64,000 nucleotides of DNA. Origin: Deltaproteobacteria bacterium. Its GTDB lineage: Bacteria > Desulfobacterota > DSM-4660 > Desulfatiglandales > HGW-15. The translations under genes and the position numbers were made by a program. Positions within the stretch are counted from its first letter, which is position 1. Each line of letters begins with the position of its first letter. Location of the stretch: positions 1 through 64,000 of the forward strand of contig JAGVAP010000016.1 in NCBI GenBank assembly GCA_020060215.1, given 5' to 3'. The notes under the pieces were generated by a model. It saw only the letters and a list, made by a program, of their open reading frames with translations. It did no database searches and was not told the origin of the DNA. This document shows positions 45,148 through 54,142 of this stretch, one piece after another.

Positions 45148-45383
45148 ATGTTTCAAGAAATTGACCTAAACCGGAATGCGATCAACAAGGAAACCAAAGA
45201 CATATTTCTTTATCCGTCGCCTTTCGATTTGAGACAGACCATTATTGATGGAGAACGCTGAAACAAATCTTCCTGGTGATCGCGGGAACTTTTTGTATGG
45301 TAGGGTGTAGTCCACCTAAACCACCGTTTTCCGATCATCTATCAAAAACAGCAGGGGTGATAGAATGCCTTTCTCAGATCTGA
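45148..45383 (+). other. two tiny coupled frames upstream of ubiD (doubtful)
   Basis: An ATG frame at 45148-45261 encodes 37 residues (MFQEIDLNRNAINKE...). Its TGA overlaps a CTG that opens a 41-codon frame (45258-45383) reading LKQIFLVIAGTFCMVGCSPP, which looks like a signal peptide with a lipobox (MVGC). GGAG lies four bases before that CTG. It overlaps the ubiD start. Either a translated leader/small lipoprotein or a gene relic; no canonical start exists for the second frame. Confidence 0.25.
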
Positions 45384-46798
45384 GACAATTCATCTTCAAG
45401 TGCATGGAGCTGGGGGATGCCCTCGAGGTTGAAAGGGAGGTCGACTGGAACCTCGAGGTCGGTGCCATTACGCGAAGGTGTTGCGAGCTCACCGGGCCCG
45501 CTCCCCTTTTCCGAAAGATCAAGGATTACCCGGAAGGGTATAGGATCTTCGGTTCTCCTCTGGCTACCTTCAGGCGTCTATCCATAGCTTTGGATCTGGA
45601 TCCGGACGCGCCTTTCCGTGAGATCATGAACACCTATATTGAAAGGAGCCGAAACGCGATCAAGCCCCGACTTGTGAAGGAAGGCCCCTGCAAAGAGAAC
45701 ATCATGACAGGAGATGATGTCGACCTTTACAAGTTCCCTGCTCCGATGGTCCATCACGGGGACGGCGGGAGGTATCTGAGCACCTTTCACGTCGTCGTGA
45801 CCAAGGATCCGGATACCGGATGGGTGAACTGGGGCATGTACCGCCAGATGATCCACTCGAAAGACACCATGGGAGGGCTTATCGCCCCCGCACAGCACAT
45901 CGGCATGATCTACCGGAACAAATACGAGGCGCGCGGCATGCCCATGCCTTTTGCCGTCGCCATCGGAACGGAGCCGGTGACCAGTCTGGTGGGGGGCGCG
46001 GGGATCCCGGCCGGTGTAAACGAGGCGGACGTCATAGGAGGGATCCGAGGGGAGCCTTTGGATGTGATCCGATGCGAGACCGTGGATCTGGAGGTCCCTG
46101 CCACGTCGGAGATCGTTATTGAGGGCGAAGTGAGGCCCAGGGAACGGCTGAAGGAAGGTCCTTTTGGAGAATACGGCGGATACTGTTCCATCCCCAGCCT
46201 ACCGCGACCGGTTTACCGGGTCAGCGCAATCACCCATAGAAACGATCCGATTTTGCCTGTGTCCAACATGGGGATGCCCGTGGACGACGCGGATATCATC
46301 CAGGGGACCACCATGGCCGCCGAGATTTTTGCGACACTCAAGGGAATGGGTTTTCCCATCACCGGCGTCTACGTTCCGCCCGAATGCTGCTGTTCGACCG
46401 CAGTTATTGCCACGAAGATCCCCTATGCTAATTTTGCCTCCAGAATCGCCTCCGGAGTATGGGCAAGCGCTGTGGGCCACTTCGTCGTGAAAATCATCAT
46501 CGTGGACGATGATGTGGATCCGACCAACATGCGGGAGGTGCTCCATGCATGGGCTACAAAGTGTCACCCGATTCGAGGTACCACGGTCATACCGCAGGCC
46601 GTGATGACGCCGGCCTATCCTTATTACAGCCCGGAAGAGGCCCAGTACAACCAGGGATGCAACGTCTACTACGACTGCACATATCCTCATCGTTGGCCCA
46701 AGGAGCGCAAAGCGATCCGCTCGTCGTTTAGGGATATCTACCCAAAGGAAATGCAGGAAAAGGTTATGGCGAACTGGAGCAGTTACGGCTTCAAGTGA
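45365..46798 (+). CDS. UbiD family decarboxylase (paralogue 1)
   Basis: This prenylated-FMN-dependent (de)carboxylase has 477 residues. UbiD family segments are YKFPAPMVHHGDGG, FAVAIGTEPVTSLVGG, EIVIEGEVRPRERLKEGPFGEYGGY carrying the catalytic glutamate, and PVSNMGMPVDD. AGGGGTG lies before the ATG. Followed by an acyl-CoA ligase and TRAP genes, it could decarboxylate an aromatic acid or its CoA ester; phthaloyl-CoA decarboxylase of sulfate reducers is a possible parallel. The prenyl-FMN synthase UbiX is not in the window. Confidence 0.9.
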   Translation: MPFSDLRQFIFKCMELGDALEVEREVDWNLEVGAITRRCCELTGPAPLFRKIKDYPEGYRIFGSPLATFRRLSIALDLDPDAPFREIMNTYIERSRNAIKPRLVKEGPCKENIMTGDDVDLYKFPAPMVHHGDGGRYLSTFHVVVTKDPDTGWVNWGMYRQMIHSKDTMGGLIAPAQHIGMIYRNKYEARGMPMPFAVAIGTEPVTSLVGGAGIPAGVNEADVIGGIRGEPLDVIRCETVDLEVPATSEIVIEGEVRPRERLKEGPFGEYGGYCSIPSLPRPVYRVSAITHRNDPILPVSNMGMPVDDADIIQGTTMAAEIFATLKGMGFPITGVYVPPECCCSTAVIATKIPYANFASRIASGVWASAVGHFVVKIIIVDDDVDPTNMREVLHAWATKCHPIRGTTVIPQAVMTPAYPYYSPEEAQYNQGCNVYYDCTYPHRWPKERKAIRSSFRDIYPKEMQEKVMANWSSYGFK

Positions 46799-46911
46799 GC
46801 AACAAATCGTATCCACTTTACGCGCGCAGAACCCCAGTGTAGCGTTCTCAAGAGCAAGCACCTTTGGCACGGAATGAAAGCCGCTTGGGGATCGGCCTTT
46901 AAGGAGGCGCA

Positions 46912-48486
46912 ATGGTTCGCGGTGAGCCTATCGACTTCTCTTTGCCTGAAAACCTGAACCTCGGTTCCTACTTCCTGGATGGGAATCTCTGTGAAGCGCG
47001 CCATGACAAGATCGCGATCTATTACAAGGACCGCACCTTGACCTTCCGAGAGTTGTGGGCCCTGACCAATCGGATCGGGAATATCCTGAAAGAGATTGGC
47101 ACCGAGCCGGAAAACCGGGTTCTGTTGGTTCTCCAGGATTCTCCCGAATGGGCGGCGTCCTGGCTGGCCACCATGAAAATCGGCGCTGTAGGCACCCATG
47201 CATACACGTATTTGAAACCGGACGACTATGAATACCTGCTGAATCTAGTCAGGCCGAAAGTCGTTGTAACGGACGAGACTACGATCGAGGTCTTGCGGGC
47301 GGCTTCAAGCACGTCGAAGTACCCTCAGTCCTTCCTGGTGGCGGGAAGCCATACAGTCCCCCTCGGGGAGGGTGAATATCGATTGACTGAAATGCTCGAT
47401 TGCGCCAGCGATGAACTCGAGCCCGAACCGACGCATCGAGATGACGTCGCCTTCTGGAACTTCTCCGGTGGCACTACGGGTAAACCCAAGGGTGTTCCGC
47501 ATATGCATCGGGATGGGGCGATCGCATACGAATCTTTCCAGCATGTTCTCGGTTACAAGGAAAGCGACATCGTACTGCGCGTGCCCAAGTTGTTCTTCCA
47601 TTACTCCCGGGACCTGGGACTCCTGTTTCCGCTTCGAGCGGGTGCTTCGGTGGTCCTTTTCCCCGAGAGAACCACCGCGGAGGTGATCTTCAAGCTGATC
47701 TGCAAGCACAAACCCACGGTACTGATCAATGTCCCTACCATGATGCGTGCGATGATCCAAACACCCGAGCCCGAGCGCAGCGATTTGAGTTCCCTGAGGC
47801 GGTGCATGTCGTCCGGCGAACTCCTTTCAGCTCAGTTGTATGACCAATGGGTCAAGACCTTCGGGATGGAGGTGGTAAATCGATTCGGATCTGCGGAATC
47901 ATGCATGGGATACCTCTGCAATCGCCCCGGGGCGGTCGTGCCGGGGAGTTCCGGGACGGCTACGCCGATGACGGAGCTCAAGATCGTCGACCAGGAGGGA
48001 AAGGAGGTCGTCCAGGGGCAGTCCGGGGTACTGATGGTGCGTTGTGACGCCGCGGCATTGTGCTATGTACGGGATCACGAGAAATCCAAGCGCACCTTCA
48101 TGGGTGATGAATGGATCAACACCGGGGACCTGTTTTATCAGGACGATCAGGATTACTTCTGGTACCTGGGGCGGGCGGATGAAATGGTGAAAATCAGCGG
48201 GGTGTGGGTTTCTCCCCTTGAGATCGAGCGGTGCCTCCAAGAGCACCCTTATGTGAAGGAGTGTGCCGTATTGGGCATCGAGGACAAAGACCGCCTGATT
48301 ACCCTCAGGGCCTATGTGAAGCTCTCGGAAGCGACGGATGCTGGGGAGAAGGCGGCAGAAGAACTGAAGAGTCACTGCAAGAGAAAACTGGCTACCTATA
48401 AGTACCCGAGGTCGATCGAGTTCGTGGACCATTTGCCCAAAACGGGTCAGGGCAAGATCGACAGACGACTCCTGCGTGGAACATGA
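46912..48486 (+). CDS. AMP-dependent aryl/acyl-CoA ligase (benzoate-CoA ligase type)
   Basis: This 524-residue adenylate-forming ligase has the P-loop NFSGGTTGKPKGVPHMH, then RFGSAESCMGY, YFWYLGRADEMVKISGVWVSP and the terminal catalytic lysine in LPKTGQGKIDRR. The opening residues (ENLNLGSYFLDGN) resemble benzoate- and hydroxybenzoate-CoA ligases. AAGGAGG stands before the ATG. It should activate the acid imported by the neighbouring TRAP system. Confidence 0.88.
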   Translation: MVRGEPIDFSLPENLNLGSYFLDGNLCEARHDKIAIYYKDRTLTFRELWALTNRIGNILKEIGTEPENRVLLVLQDSPEWAASWLATMKIGAVGTHAYTYLKPDDYEYLLNLVRPKVVVTDETTIEVLRAASSTSKYPQSFLVAGSHTVPLGEGEYRLTEMLDCASDELEPEPTHRDDVAFWNFSGGTTGKPKGVPHMHRDGAIAYESFQHVLGYKESDIVLRVPKLFFHYSRDLGLLFPLRAGASVVLFPERTTAEVIFKLICKHKPTVLINVPTMMRAMIQTPEPERSDLSSLRRCMSSGELLSAQLYDQWVKTFGMEVVNRFGSAESCMGYLCNRPGAVVPGSSGTATPMTELKIVDQEGKEVVQGQSGVLMVRCDAAALCYVRDHEKSKRTFMGDEWINTGDLFYQDDQDYFWYLGRADEMVKISGVWVSPLEIERCLQEHPYVKECAVLGIEDKDRLITLRAYVKLSEATDAGEKAAEELKSHCKRKLATYKYPRSIEFVDHLPKTGQGKIDRRLLRGT

Positions 48487-48563
48487 GGCGGCCCCCGGGC
48501 CGTCAAGGCACTCTTTCAGGTGGCCCATGTCTTCTAACCTTTTTGATTCTTGGAGGAGAACGA

Positions 48564-49592
48564 ATGGATAGAGCAACCCGAGGCAAAGCGCGTACTTTCA
48601 TCTCCGTTCTGATCTTTGTGTGCCTGACCGGGATGCCCTTATGGGTGGAAAAGGGTCACGGCGCCGAAAAGCAGCTAAAAGTGAAAATCACCTCGATTCA
48701 ATCCCTGAAAGGGCAGGGAGGCCGAATGGCGCAGCACTTTGCAGACCTGGCTTCAAAGCAATTCGGCGACAGGGTGAAAGTGACGGTCTATCCGTCGGGC
48801 CAGCTCTACAAGATGGTAGAGGAGATCAATGCGCTGACGCGCGGCGATACGGACATTGCCATCACTGTTGGGCCTTCTTTGGAAGGAATACACCCGGTGA
48901 CCAAGGTCTTCAAAATACCCTTTCTCTTCCCCAATGAGACTGCCGCGTACAAGGTGGTGGACGGGAAGATCGGGAAGACGATCTTTGAGGATCTGGAAAA
49001 GAAGAACATCCTGGTGAAGGGATTGGTCTGGTCGGGACCTTACTTCATCGCCAACAGCAAGCGGCCGCTGGTAAAGATGGAGGATTTCAAAGGCCTCAAA
49101 CTCGTGTCCCAGGGAATCACTCAAAGTATCACCATGGACGCCCTCGGGGCCCAATCGGTCAATATTCCCAATGTAGAGCAGCTGGCCGCGCTTCAGCAAG
49201 GAGTCGCAGACGGCGTAGGGACCCCATCCAGCGTGTTCACGAGGCGCAATTTTGAGACGGTTCAGAAGTATGTCTCCAATGTGGGGACCATGTGGTTCAG
49301 TTACGTCTATGCACTCACCAATACACGCTTCTGGAAAAGCCTCCCGAAGGACATGCAGGAGGGTTTCGAGAAGATCTTTGCAGAAGTCGTCCAGACCGAC
49401 AGGGTAAAGGTGAAGGAGGAGGTGGCCGAGATTCTCGCGACCATCAAGAAGGCCGGTCTGGAGATCTCTGAGATCAGCCCCGAGGAACTCCAGAAATGGG
49501 AGAAAAAGGTTGAACCGGTTTACGAGCAGATGCTGCAAAAGGAGGAGATATCCGCTGATCTCTTCAAGAAGGTGAAAGAGGCGGCAAAGTAG
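48564..49592 (+). CDS. TRAP transporter substrate-binding protein DctP (second system)
   Basis: This periplasmic receptor has 342 residues. Its signal peptide ends near EKGHGAEK. The body shows KQFGDRVKVTVYPSGQLYK, a DctP-type fold, and FANSKRPLVKMEDFKGLKL-like region with the conserved binding segment. GGAGGAG precedes the ATG at 48564. The permease is encoded as one fused gene 73 bases later. Confidence 0.88.
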   Translation: MDRATRGKARTFISVLIFVCLTGMPLWVEKGHGAEKQLKVKITSIQSLKGQGGRMAQHFADLASKQFGDRVKVTVYPSGQLYKMVEEINALTRGDTDIAITVGPSLEGIHPVTKVFKIPFLFPNETAAYKVVDGKIGKTIFEDLEKKNILVKGLVWSGPYFIANSKRPLVKMEDFKGLKLVSQGITQSITMDALGAQSVNIPNVEQLAALQQGVADGVGTPSSVFTRRNFETVQKYVSNVGTMWFSYVYALTNTRFWKSLPKDMQEGFEKIFAEVVQTDRVKVKEEVAEILATIKKAGLEISEISPEELQKWEKKVEPVYEQMLQKEEISADLFKKVKEAAK

Positions 49593-49665
49593 GACCACTT
49601 CTTTGAGAGGAACTTCTTACGTTTGCGTGTAAGGCCGTATTGTCGGTCACAGGAGGTCCTTTTTC

Positions 49666-51507
49666 ATGATTCGGCTGTGGGAGTTTGTCAAAACGGTTGA
49701 ACGGTATCTGTCGGCCATCCTGCTTGGATTTTCGGTTGTCCTAATGATTTATCAGGTGGTGATGCGGTACGTATTCGCGGCCGGCGCATTGTACTGGCCC
49801 GAAGAGCTGATCACGTATTTCGTGGTCTGGACGATGTTCCTCGGTGTTGCCACCCTTCTCAACAGGAGGGACGGACTGACGACCCTGCTGCTGATCAAAA
49901 TGAAACTGCCTCATGTGTACCGAGAGACATTATCCATCGCTACATCGGTTTTAGGGGTCCTCTTCTCCATCTATATGGGGATCGCCGGCTTTGAAACCGT
50001 CATATGGGCTTTTTCCACGAAAATCACATCGAACACCCCGAACATGGTTCCCCTCTACCTGCCATACCTCATCATTCCCATCGCCGGAATACTTTGGACT
50101 GTTCACTGGCTGATTCTACTTTTCTCCAGCGATCTGTCCGTGCTGATCAAGAAGGGGAAGGTTTCTCTCGTGGCCTGGATCGTGCTGGCCGCGATTGCAG
50201 CCGCTCTTGGGTCTGGATTTGTCTATAGCCAGAGCAATCCTATCGCCGGGCTCTTTATCTTTTTCATAATACTGCTCGTGATGGCCATGCCCATTTCGTT
50301 CTCGCTTGGAATCGCGACGACCCTTGTCGTAACCGCAGCGGACATCGTTACGTCCTGGAGCCTTGTAGAAAAGTTCTTCTGGAGCATTTCTTCGTTCTCC
50401 CTCCTGGCGATACCCTTTTTTATTTTAGCCGCGGCAATCATGTCCAAAGCGGATCTTACGAAGCACCTGCTTGGTGTCGGGAGACTTCTCTTTGATCGCT
50501 TCAGAAGCGGCATGGCCATGGCCGTTGTTTCATCTTCCGCCATCTTCGGCTCCATGTGCGGCTCCAGTACGGCCGCCTCCTCGGCGTTTGGGATCACGGC
50601 GATACCGGAAATGGAAAAAAAGGGGTTCAGCAGGGCATTCAGCGCAGCCCTGATCGGGGCATCCGGCACATTGGCCATCATCATTCCGCCAAGCACCATC
50701 CTCGTATTATATGGTGCCCTTGCCGAGGTTTCCGTCACTGAGCTGTTCATCGCAGGCATCGTTCCGGGTGTGCTCATTGCTTTTGTCCTGATGGGGTTTT
50801 CGTGGACAAAAACGCCTAAATCGATTTCAATACAAGAGGCCGAGAGACCAAACGAAAAGAGAGAGGGATCGCTTACTACCGTTCAGGGCATCTTTCTCTT
50901 CGCCCTCCCGATCGTCATTCTGGTTCCGATATACACCGGTATCATGACCCCCACCGAAACCGCTGCGGTTTCCGCCTTGTATGCCTGGGTGATCTCGATG
51001 TTCATCTTCAGGTCGATCAGGTTAAGAGACTGGATTTACATCTTAGCCGAGACCGTCGCTCTTTCTGCCTTGATTTATGCCGTCGTCATGTTTTCGGGCG
51101 CGTACGGGTTTACGCTCACATCAGAAAGGCTTCCACAGATCCTCCTGGAGACCGCGGGTACCATGATCGATCAATCATGGATGTTCCTGCTCGCGCTGAA
51201 TTGTCTTCTACTCTTCTTAGGATGTTTTATCGGGCCTGCGGGTTTGCTGGTGATGGTGGTTCCCATCATCCTTCCAATAGCGGAAAAACTGGGCATCAGC
51301 CTTGTTCACCTGGGTATTGTATTGACCGTCAATATGGAACTGGCCTTTTTGACCCCGCCCATTGGAGAGAACCTTTATGTTGTTGCGCGAGTGGCGGGTC
51401 TGACTTTTGAGGAGATAGCAGGCTCGGTCGGTGGTCTCCTGCTCGTCCTGCTCGGATGCCTCGCGTTGATCACTTACATACCGAGCATCAGCCTACTCCT
51501 CCTGTAG
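49666..51507 (+). CDS. TRAP transporter fused permease DctQM
   Basis: This 613-residue membrane protein joins a small DctQ-like domain (residues 1-170, four helices, VVMRYVFAAGALYWPEELITY) to a DctM domain. The latter shows MAMPISFSLGIATTL, GSSTAASSAFGITAIPEMEK, IIPPSTILVLYGALAEV and TPPIGENLYVVARVAG. It forms the transporter with the receptor at 48564. AGGAGGTCC lies before the ATG. Confidence 0.92.
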   Translation: MIRLWEFVKTVERYLSAILLGFSVVLMIYQVVMRYVFAAGALYWPEELITYFVVWTMFLGVATLLNRRDGLTTLLLIKMKLPHVYRETLSIATSVLGVLFSIYMGIAGFETVIWAFSTKITSNTPNMVPLYLPYLIIPIAGILWTVHWLILLFSSDLSVLIKKGKVSLVAWIVLAAIAAALGSGFVYSQSNPIAGLFIFFIILLVMAMPISFSLGIATTLVVTAADIVTSWSLVEKFFWSISSFSLLAIPFFILAAAIMSKADLTKHLLGVGRLLFDRFRSGMAMAVVSSSAIFGSMCGSSTAASSAFGITAIPEMEKKGFSRAFSAALIGASGTLAIIIPPSTILVLYGALAEVSVTELFIAGIVPGVLIAFVLMGFSWTKTPKSISIQEAERPNEKREGSLTTVQGIFLFALPIVILVPIYTGIMTPTETAAVSALYAWVISMFIFRSIRLRDWIYILAETVALSALIYAVVMFSGAYGFTLTSERLPQILLETAGTMIDQSWMFLLALNCLLLFLGCFIGPAGLLVMVVPIILPIAEKLGISLVHLGIVLTVNMELAFLTPPIGENLYVVARVAGLTFEEIAGSVGGLLLVLLGCLALITYIPSISLLLL

Positions 51508-51525
51508 CAAGAAAAGGACAGAATT

Positions 51526-51957
51526 GTGGATGGCGGAGAAAAGGGATTTTTCTGGGAGATCCTAGAAGGGAAGATCAAGCCTTCGCCGGCCAGGCAATTG
51601 CTCGGGTGGAAGCTCCTGGCCTTGGACACGGATGGAGGCTACATCAAAGTCGAATTCCAGGCGCGGCATGAATTTCTCAATCCTGTTGGGAAGGTGCAAG
51701 GCGGTCTGCTCTCGGCTATGCTGGACAATACCGTCGGACCTCTCGTTGCCGCCAAATTAGAAGCCGGAAAGTTTGCAACCACCCTCGAGCTAAAGACGAG
51801 CTTCATCAAGCCGGCGGATATGGGGTGCTTGATAGGGGAGGGCTTCATTGTAAGTTACGGCAGAACCATTTGCTACACCGAAGCGCAGCTAAAGGATCCC
51901 GAGGGAGACCTTGTAGCCAAGGCATCAGCAACCATGCTTATAGTGGACTACTCTTGA
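51526..51957 (+). CDS. PaaI-type hotdog thioesterase
   Basis: This 143-residue single hotdog-fold protein contains NPVGKVQGGLLSAMLDNTVGPLV, the PaaI/YbgC-like motif with the HGG position reading QGG, then LELKTSFIKPAD. It should hydrolyse an aryl-CoA ester, perhaps to release trapped CoA. It starts with GTG after AAAAGGA, 18 bases after the permease stop, and ends the operon. Confidence 0.82.
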   Translation: MDGGEKGFFWEILEGKIKPSPARQLLGWKLLALDTDGGYIKVEFQARHEFLNPVGKVQGGLLSAMLDNTVGPLVAAKLEAGKFATTLELKTSFIKPADMGCLIGEGFIVSYGRTICYTEAQLKDPEGDLVAKASATMLIVDYS

Positions 51958-52028
51958 CGCGATGTAGTAGGTGGCTCTCTCTAAAGCATTTTCCCCAGGA
52001 TAACGTAATTACGCCAGAATCAAGAGAC

Positions 52029-52718
52029 ATGAAAAAGGAAACAAAGAAGTCTGCCGAAAAAAAGAATCAGATCCTCCATGCCGCATTAGACCTCTTTCTC
52101 AAAAAAGGCTACTACGGGACATCCACAAGTGAAATCTGTCTCTTGACAGGCATCAACAAGGCATCTCTCTACTATTATTTCGAAAGCAAGAAAGACCTGT
52201 TTCTATCCCTGCATACCAATTCCATTGACACTCTTCTGAAGCCGTATTTGAAAGAGGCAAGCGCTATCGAAGACCCCAAGCTGCGGTTTGAATACATGAT
52301 TGAGCAATACACCCGCATGGTATGCAGGTATCCTGAACTTGGGGTCCTCATCCATGGTTCACTGACCGCGGATGAGGATTTTGAAACAATCAGGAAAGAA
52401 TGGAAGAAGCATTACCTTCTTCTACGTGAGACCATCAAGGAATTGCAGCGGAAGAAGGAGGTCAACCTGGATCTGAACTGCTCTTACTCGGCCCTCATGC
52501 TGCTCGGAATGGTGACTTGGATAACCTTCTGGTTCAAATTCGACCATTCGGATCGAATGGATCAGATCGCCGAGTGCGCTCTGACTTTAGCCCGAGGAAT
52601 GATGAGGGGATCGGCCCTTGGTCCAGTGGCCGGCCGCAGATCGGGGAACAGGAATCATCCACCACGGAAGCGCTCCCAGTCGACCTCCTTGAAGAGGGGT
52701 CGCTTGAAACGGTCCTGA
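52029..52718 (+). CDS. TetR/AcrR family transcriptional regulator (paralogue 2)
   Basis: This 229-residue regulator has the helix-turn-helix YYGTSTSEICLLTGINKASLY and an effector domain with EWKKHYLLLRETIKEL and LLGMVTWITFWFKF, matching the TetR at 42944 in length and key segments. The last 20 or so residues are basic and unstructured, and their codons are the antisense of the 3' end of the UbiD gene at 52655, giving a 64-base tail-to-tail overlap. It probably regulates the minus-strand operon, the plus-strand operon or both. Confidence 0.85.
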   Translation: MKKETKKSAEKKNQILHAALDLFLKKGYYGTSTSEICLLTGINKASLYYYFESKKDLFLSLHTNSIDTLLKPYLKEASAIEDPKLRFEYMIEQYTRMVCRYPELGVLIHGSLTADEDFETIRKEWKKHYLLLRETIKELQRKKEVNLDLNCSYSALMLLGMVTWITFWFKFDHSDRMDQIAECALTLARGMMRGSALGPVAGRRSGNRNHPPRKRSQSTSLKRGRLKRS

Positions 52719-54142
52719 AGAGCGTATGGCACCGTACAATCGAAGATCGTCTTACAGGTCAGACCCTTTGAGACTATGGAGCGGCTGTACTCCGGCGTCT
52801 GGCTCGGGTCGAGGAAGTGAGACCGCAGTCCCGGAATGAAAAGGGTGCTGACGTCCCCCTGGTATCGGGTAGTCATGGCCCACAGTACGTCGTTCGCGTC
52901 GAAAGGATCCACATCGCTGTCGACGAGGATCACATGTTTCAACTCTACGAAAGCGGTAAGGGCATTCAATGCAGCCTGGCGTTGGAGGCCCTCATCCATC
53001 GGCGATCGTTTGTTGAACTGGATGATCACGAGCAATTTGCCGCCTCCGGCAGGATGCGCGTAGATATTGAGGACCCGCCCGGGCATGCTCTCCTCCAATA
53101 GCCGGAGAATGCTCGCCTCCATAGGTATACCTGAAAGATTGCCGTGCTCCTCGCCGGGGCCCACGATGGTTTGGAGGATGGGGTGAAGCCTGTGGGTAAT
53201 CGCCTTGACTTTCAAAACGGGGGCGGACGCCAGGGCTACCCCCATGTAGCCGGTGAATTCGGGCATGGAACAGCCCGTCTTGGTCCTGGAGTCTTCTCGC
53301 ATCCGCTCTCCGGTCTGGAATTCTCCCTCGATCACGATCTCGCTGTTGGCAATGGCCTTGGCGTTTACCGATAAACATTCGACCAGCTCGACCGGCCGCT
53401 TTCGGATGCCCCCGGCAATGGACAGTTCGTCGTAACCGAGAGGTGTCGTCGGCGGTTCAAAACAGGACGAAAGGTGTACGGCGGGGTCAAGTCCGATATT
53501 GATGGAGACGGGCAAGTTCCGCCCCCGCTTTTCCGCCTTGCGAAGGAATTGTCCGATATGCCTTCCCGGGGCAAAAGCGACGGTCATGGTGTCCGGGCCT
53601 TGAACGCAGATGCGATGAATCGTGACATCGCTTTCCCCGGTCTCCGGGTCCTCAGCCCGGATCAGCCCCATGGAAATATAGGGGCCTGCATCGCGCTCCG
53701 TGTTCGTGGGTGCCGGTAGGATCTTCATGACATCCAGGGGCTCGCGATGGATGACCTCCTGGCAGGGGGCTTTTCGTTCCGATAGGATCACCGGTTTGAT
53801 CGGTTTTTTCAGTCCATCCAAAAGGGCATGTGGCAGACGTCCCCTTTCGCAACCCAAAAGCAGGGCAATTCGTTCCCGATTCGCGAGGACTCCCGCGATC
53901 ACGCGAACATCGTCGTATCCTTTCACCCGTTTGAAAAGCATCGCCGGCCCTGAGCGGGTGGGGGGCAGAACGGGGACTCCAGCGCCGACATGCCTGTAAA
54001 CACCTGCCAGTTCGGCATCGGCACCCACGGGTTCTTCCGTACAGATCAGTTGGTTCGGTGTTCTGCCCAAAAGCTCCACCGCCGAGCGCAGGTCCGTAAC
54101 CTTTTCGGGATGGGTATGTCCGGTCAATGTTCTAACCTCCAT
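52655..54142 (-). CDS. UbiD family decarboxylase (paralogue 2)
   Basis: This prenylated-FMN-type decarboxylase has 495 residues and is clearly distinct from the 45365 protein. It shows ELAGVYRHVGAGVPVLPPTRSGPAMLF at the N terminus, HRICVQGPDTMTVAFAPGRHIGQ, ANSEIVIEGEFQTGERMRED, and VDSDVDPFDANDVLWAM. The group resembles those acting on hydroxybenzoates, but the substrate is unknown. The ATG overlaps the end of the molybdoenzyme gene by 11 bases. A TTG at 54127, with GGAGG eight bases ahead, is a strong alternative start. Last gene of the minus-strand operon. Confidence 0.88.
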   Translation of the reverse strand: MEVRTLTGHTHPEKVTDLRSAVELLGRTPNQLICTEEPVGADAELAGVYRHVGAGVPVLPPTRSGPAMLFKRVKGYDDVRVIAGVLANRERIALLLGCERGRLPHALLDGLKKPIKPVILSERKAPCQEVIHREPLDVMKILPAPTNTERDAGPYISMGLIRAEDPETGESDVTIHRICVQGPDTMTVAFAPGRHIGQFLRKAEKRGRNLPVSINIGLDPAVHLSSCFEPPTTPLGYDELSIAGGIRKRPVELVECLSVNAKAIANSEIVIEGEFQTGERMREDSRTKTGCSMPEFTGYMGVALASAPVLKVKAITHRLHPILQTIVGPGEEHGNLSGIPMEASILRLLEESMPGRVLNIYAHPAGGGKLLVIIQFNKRSPMDEGLQRQAALNALTAFVELKHVILVDSDVDPFDANDVLWAMTTRYQGDVSTLFIPGLRSHFLDPSQTPEYSRSIVSKGLTCKTIFDCTVPYALQDRFKRPLFKEVDWERFRGG

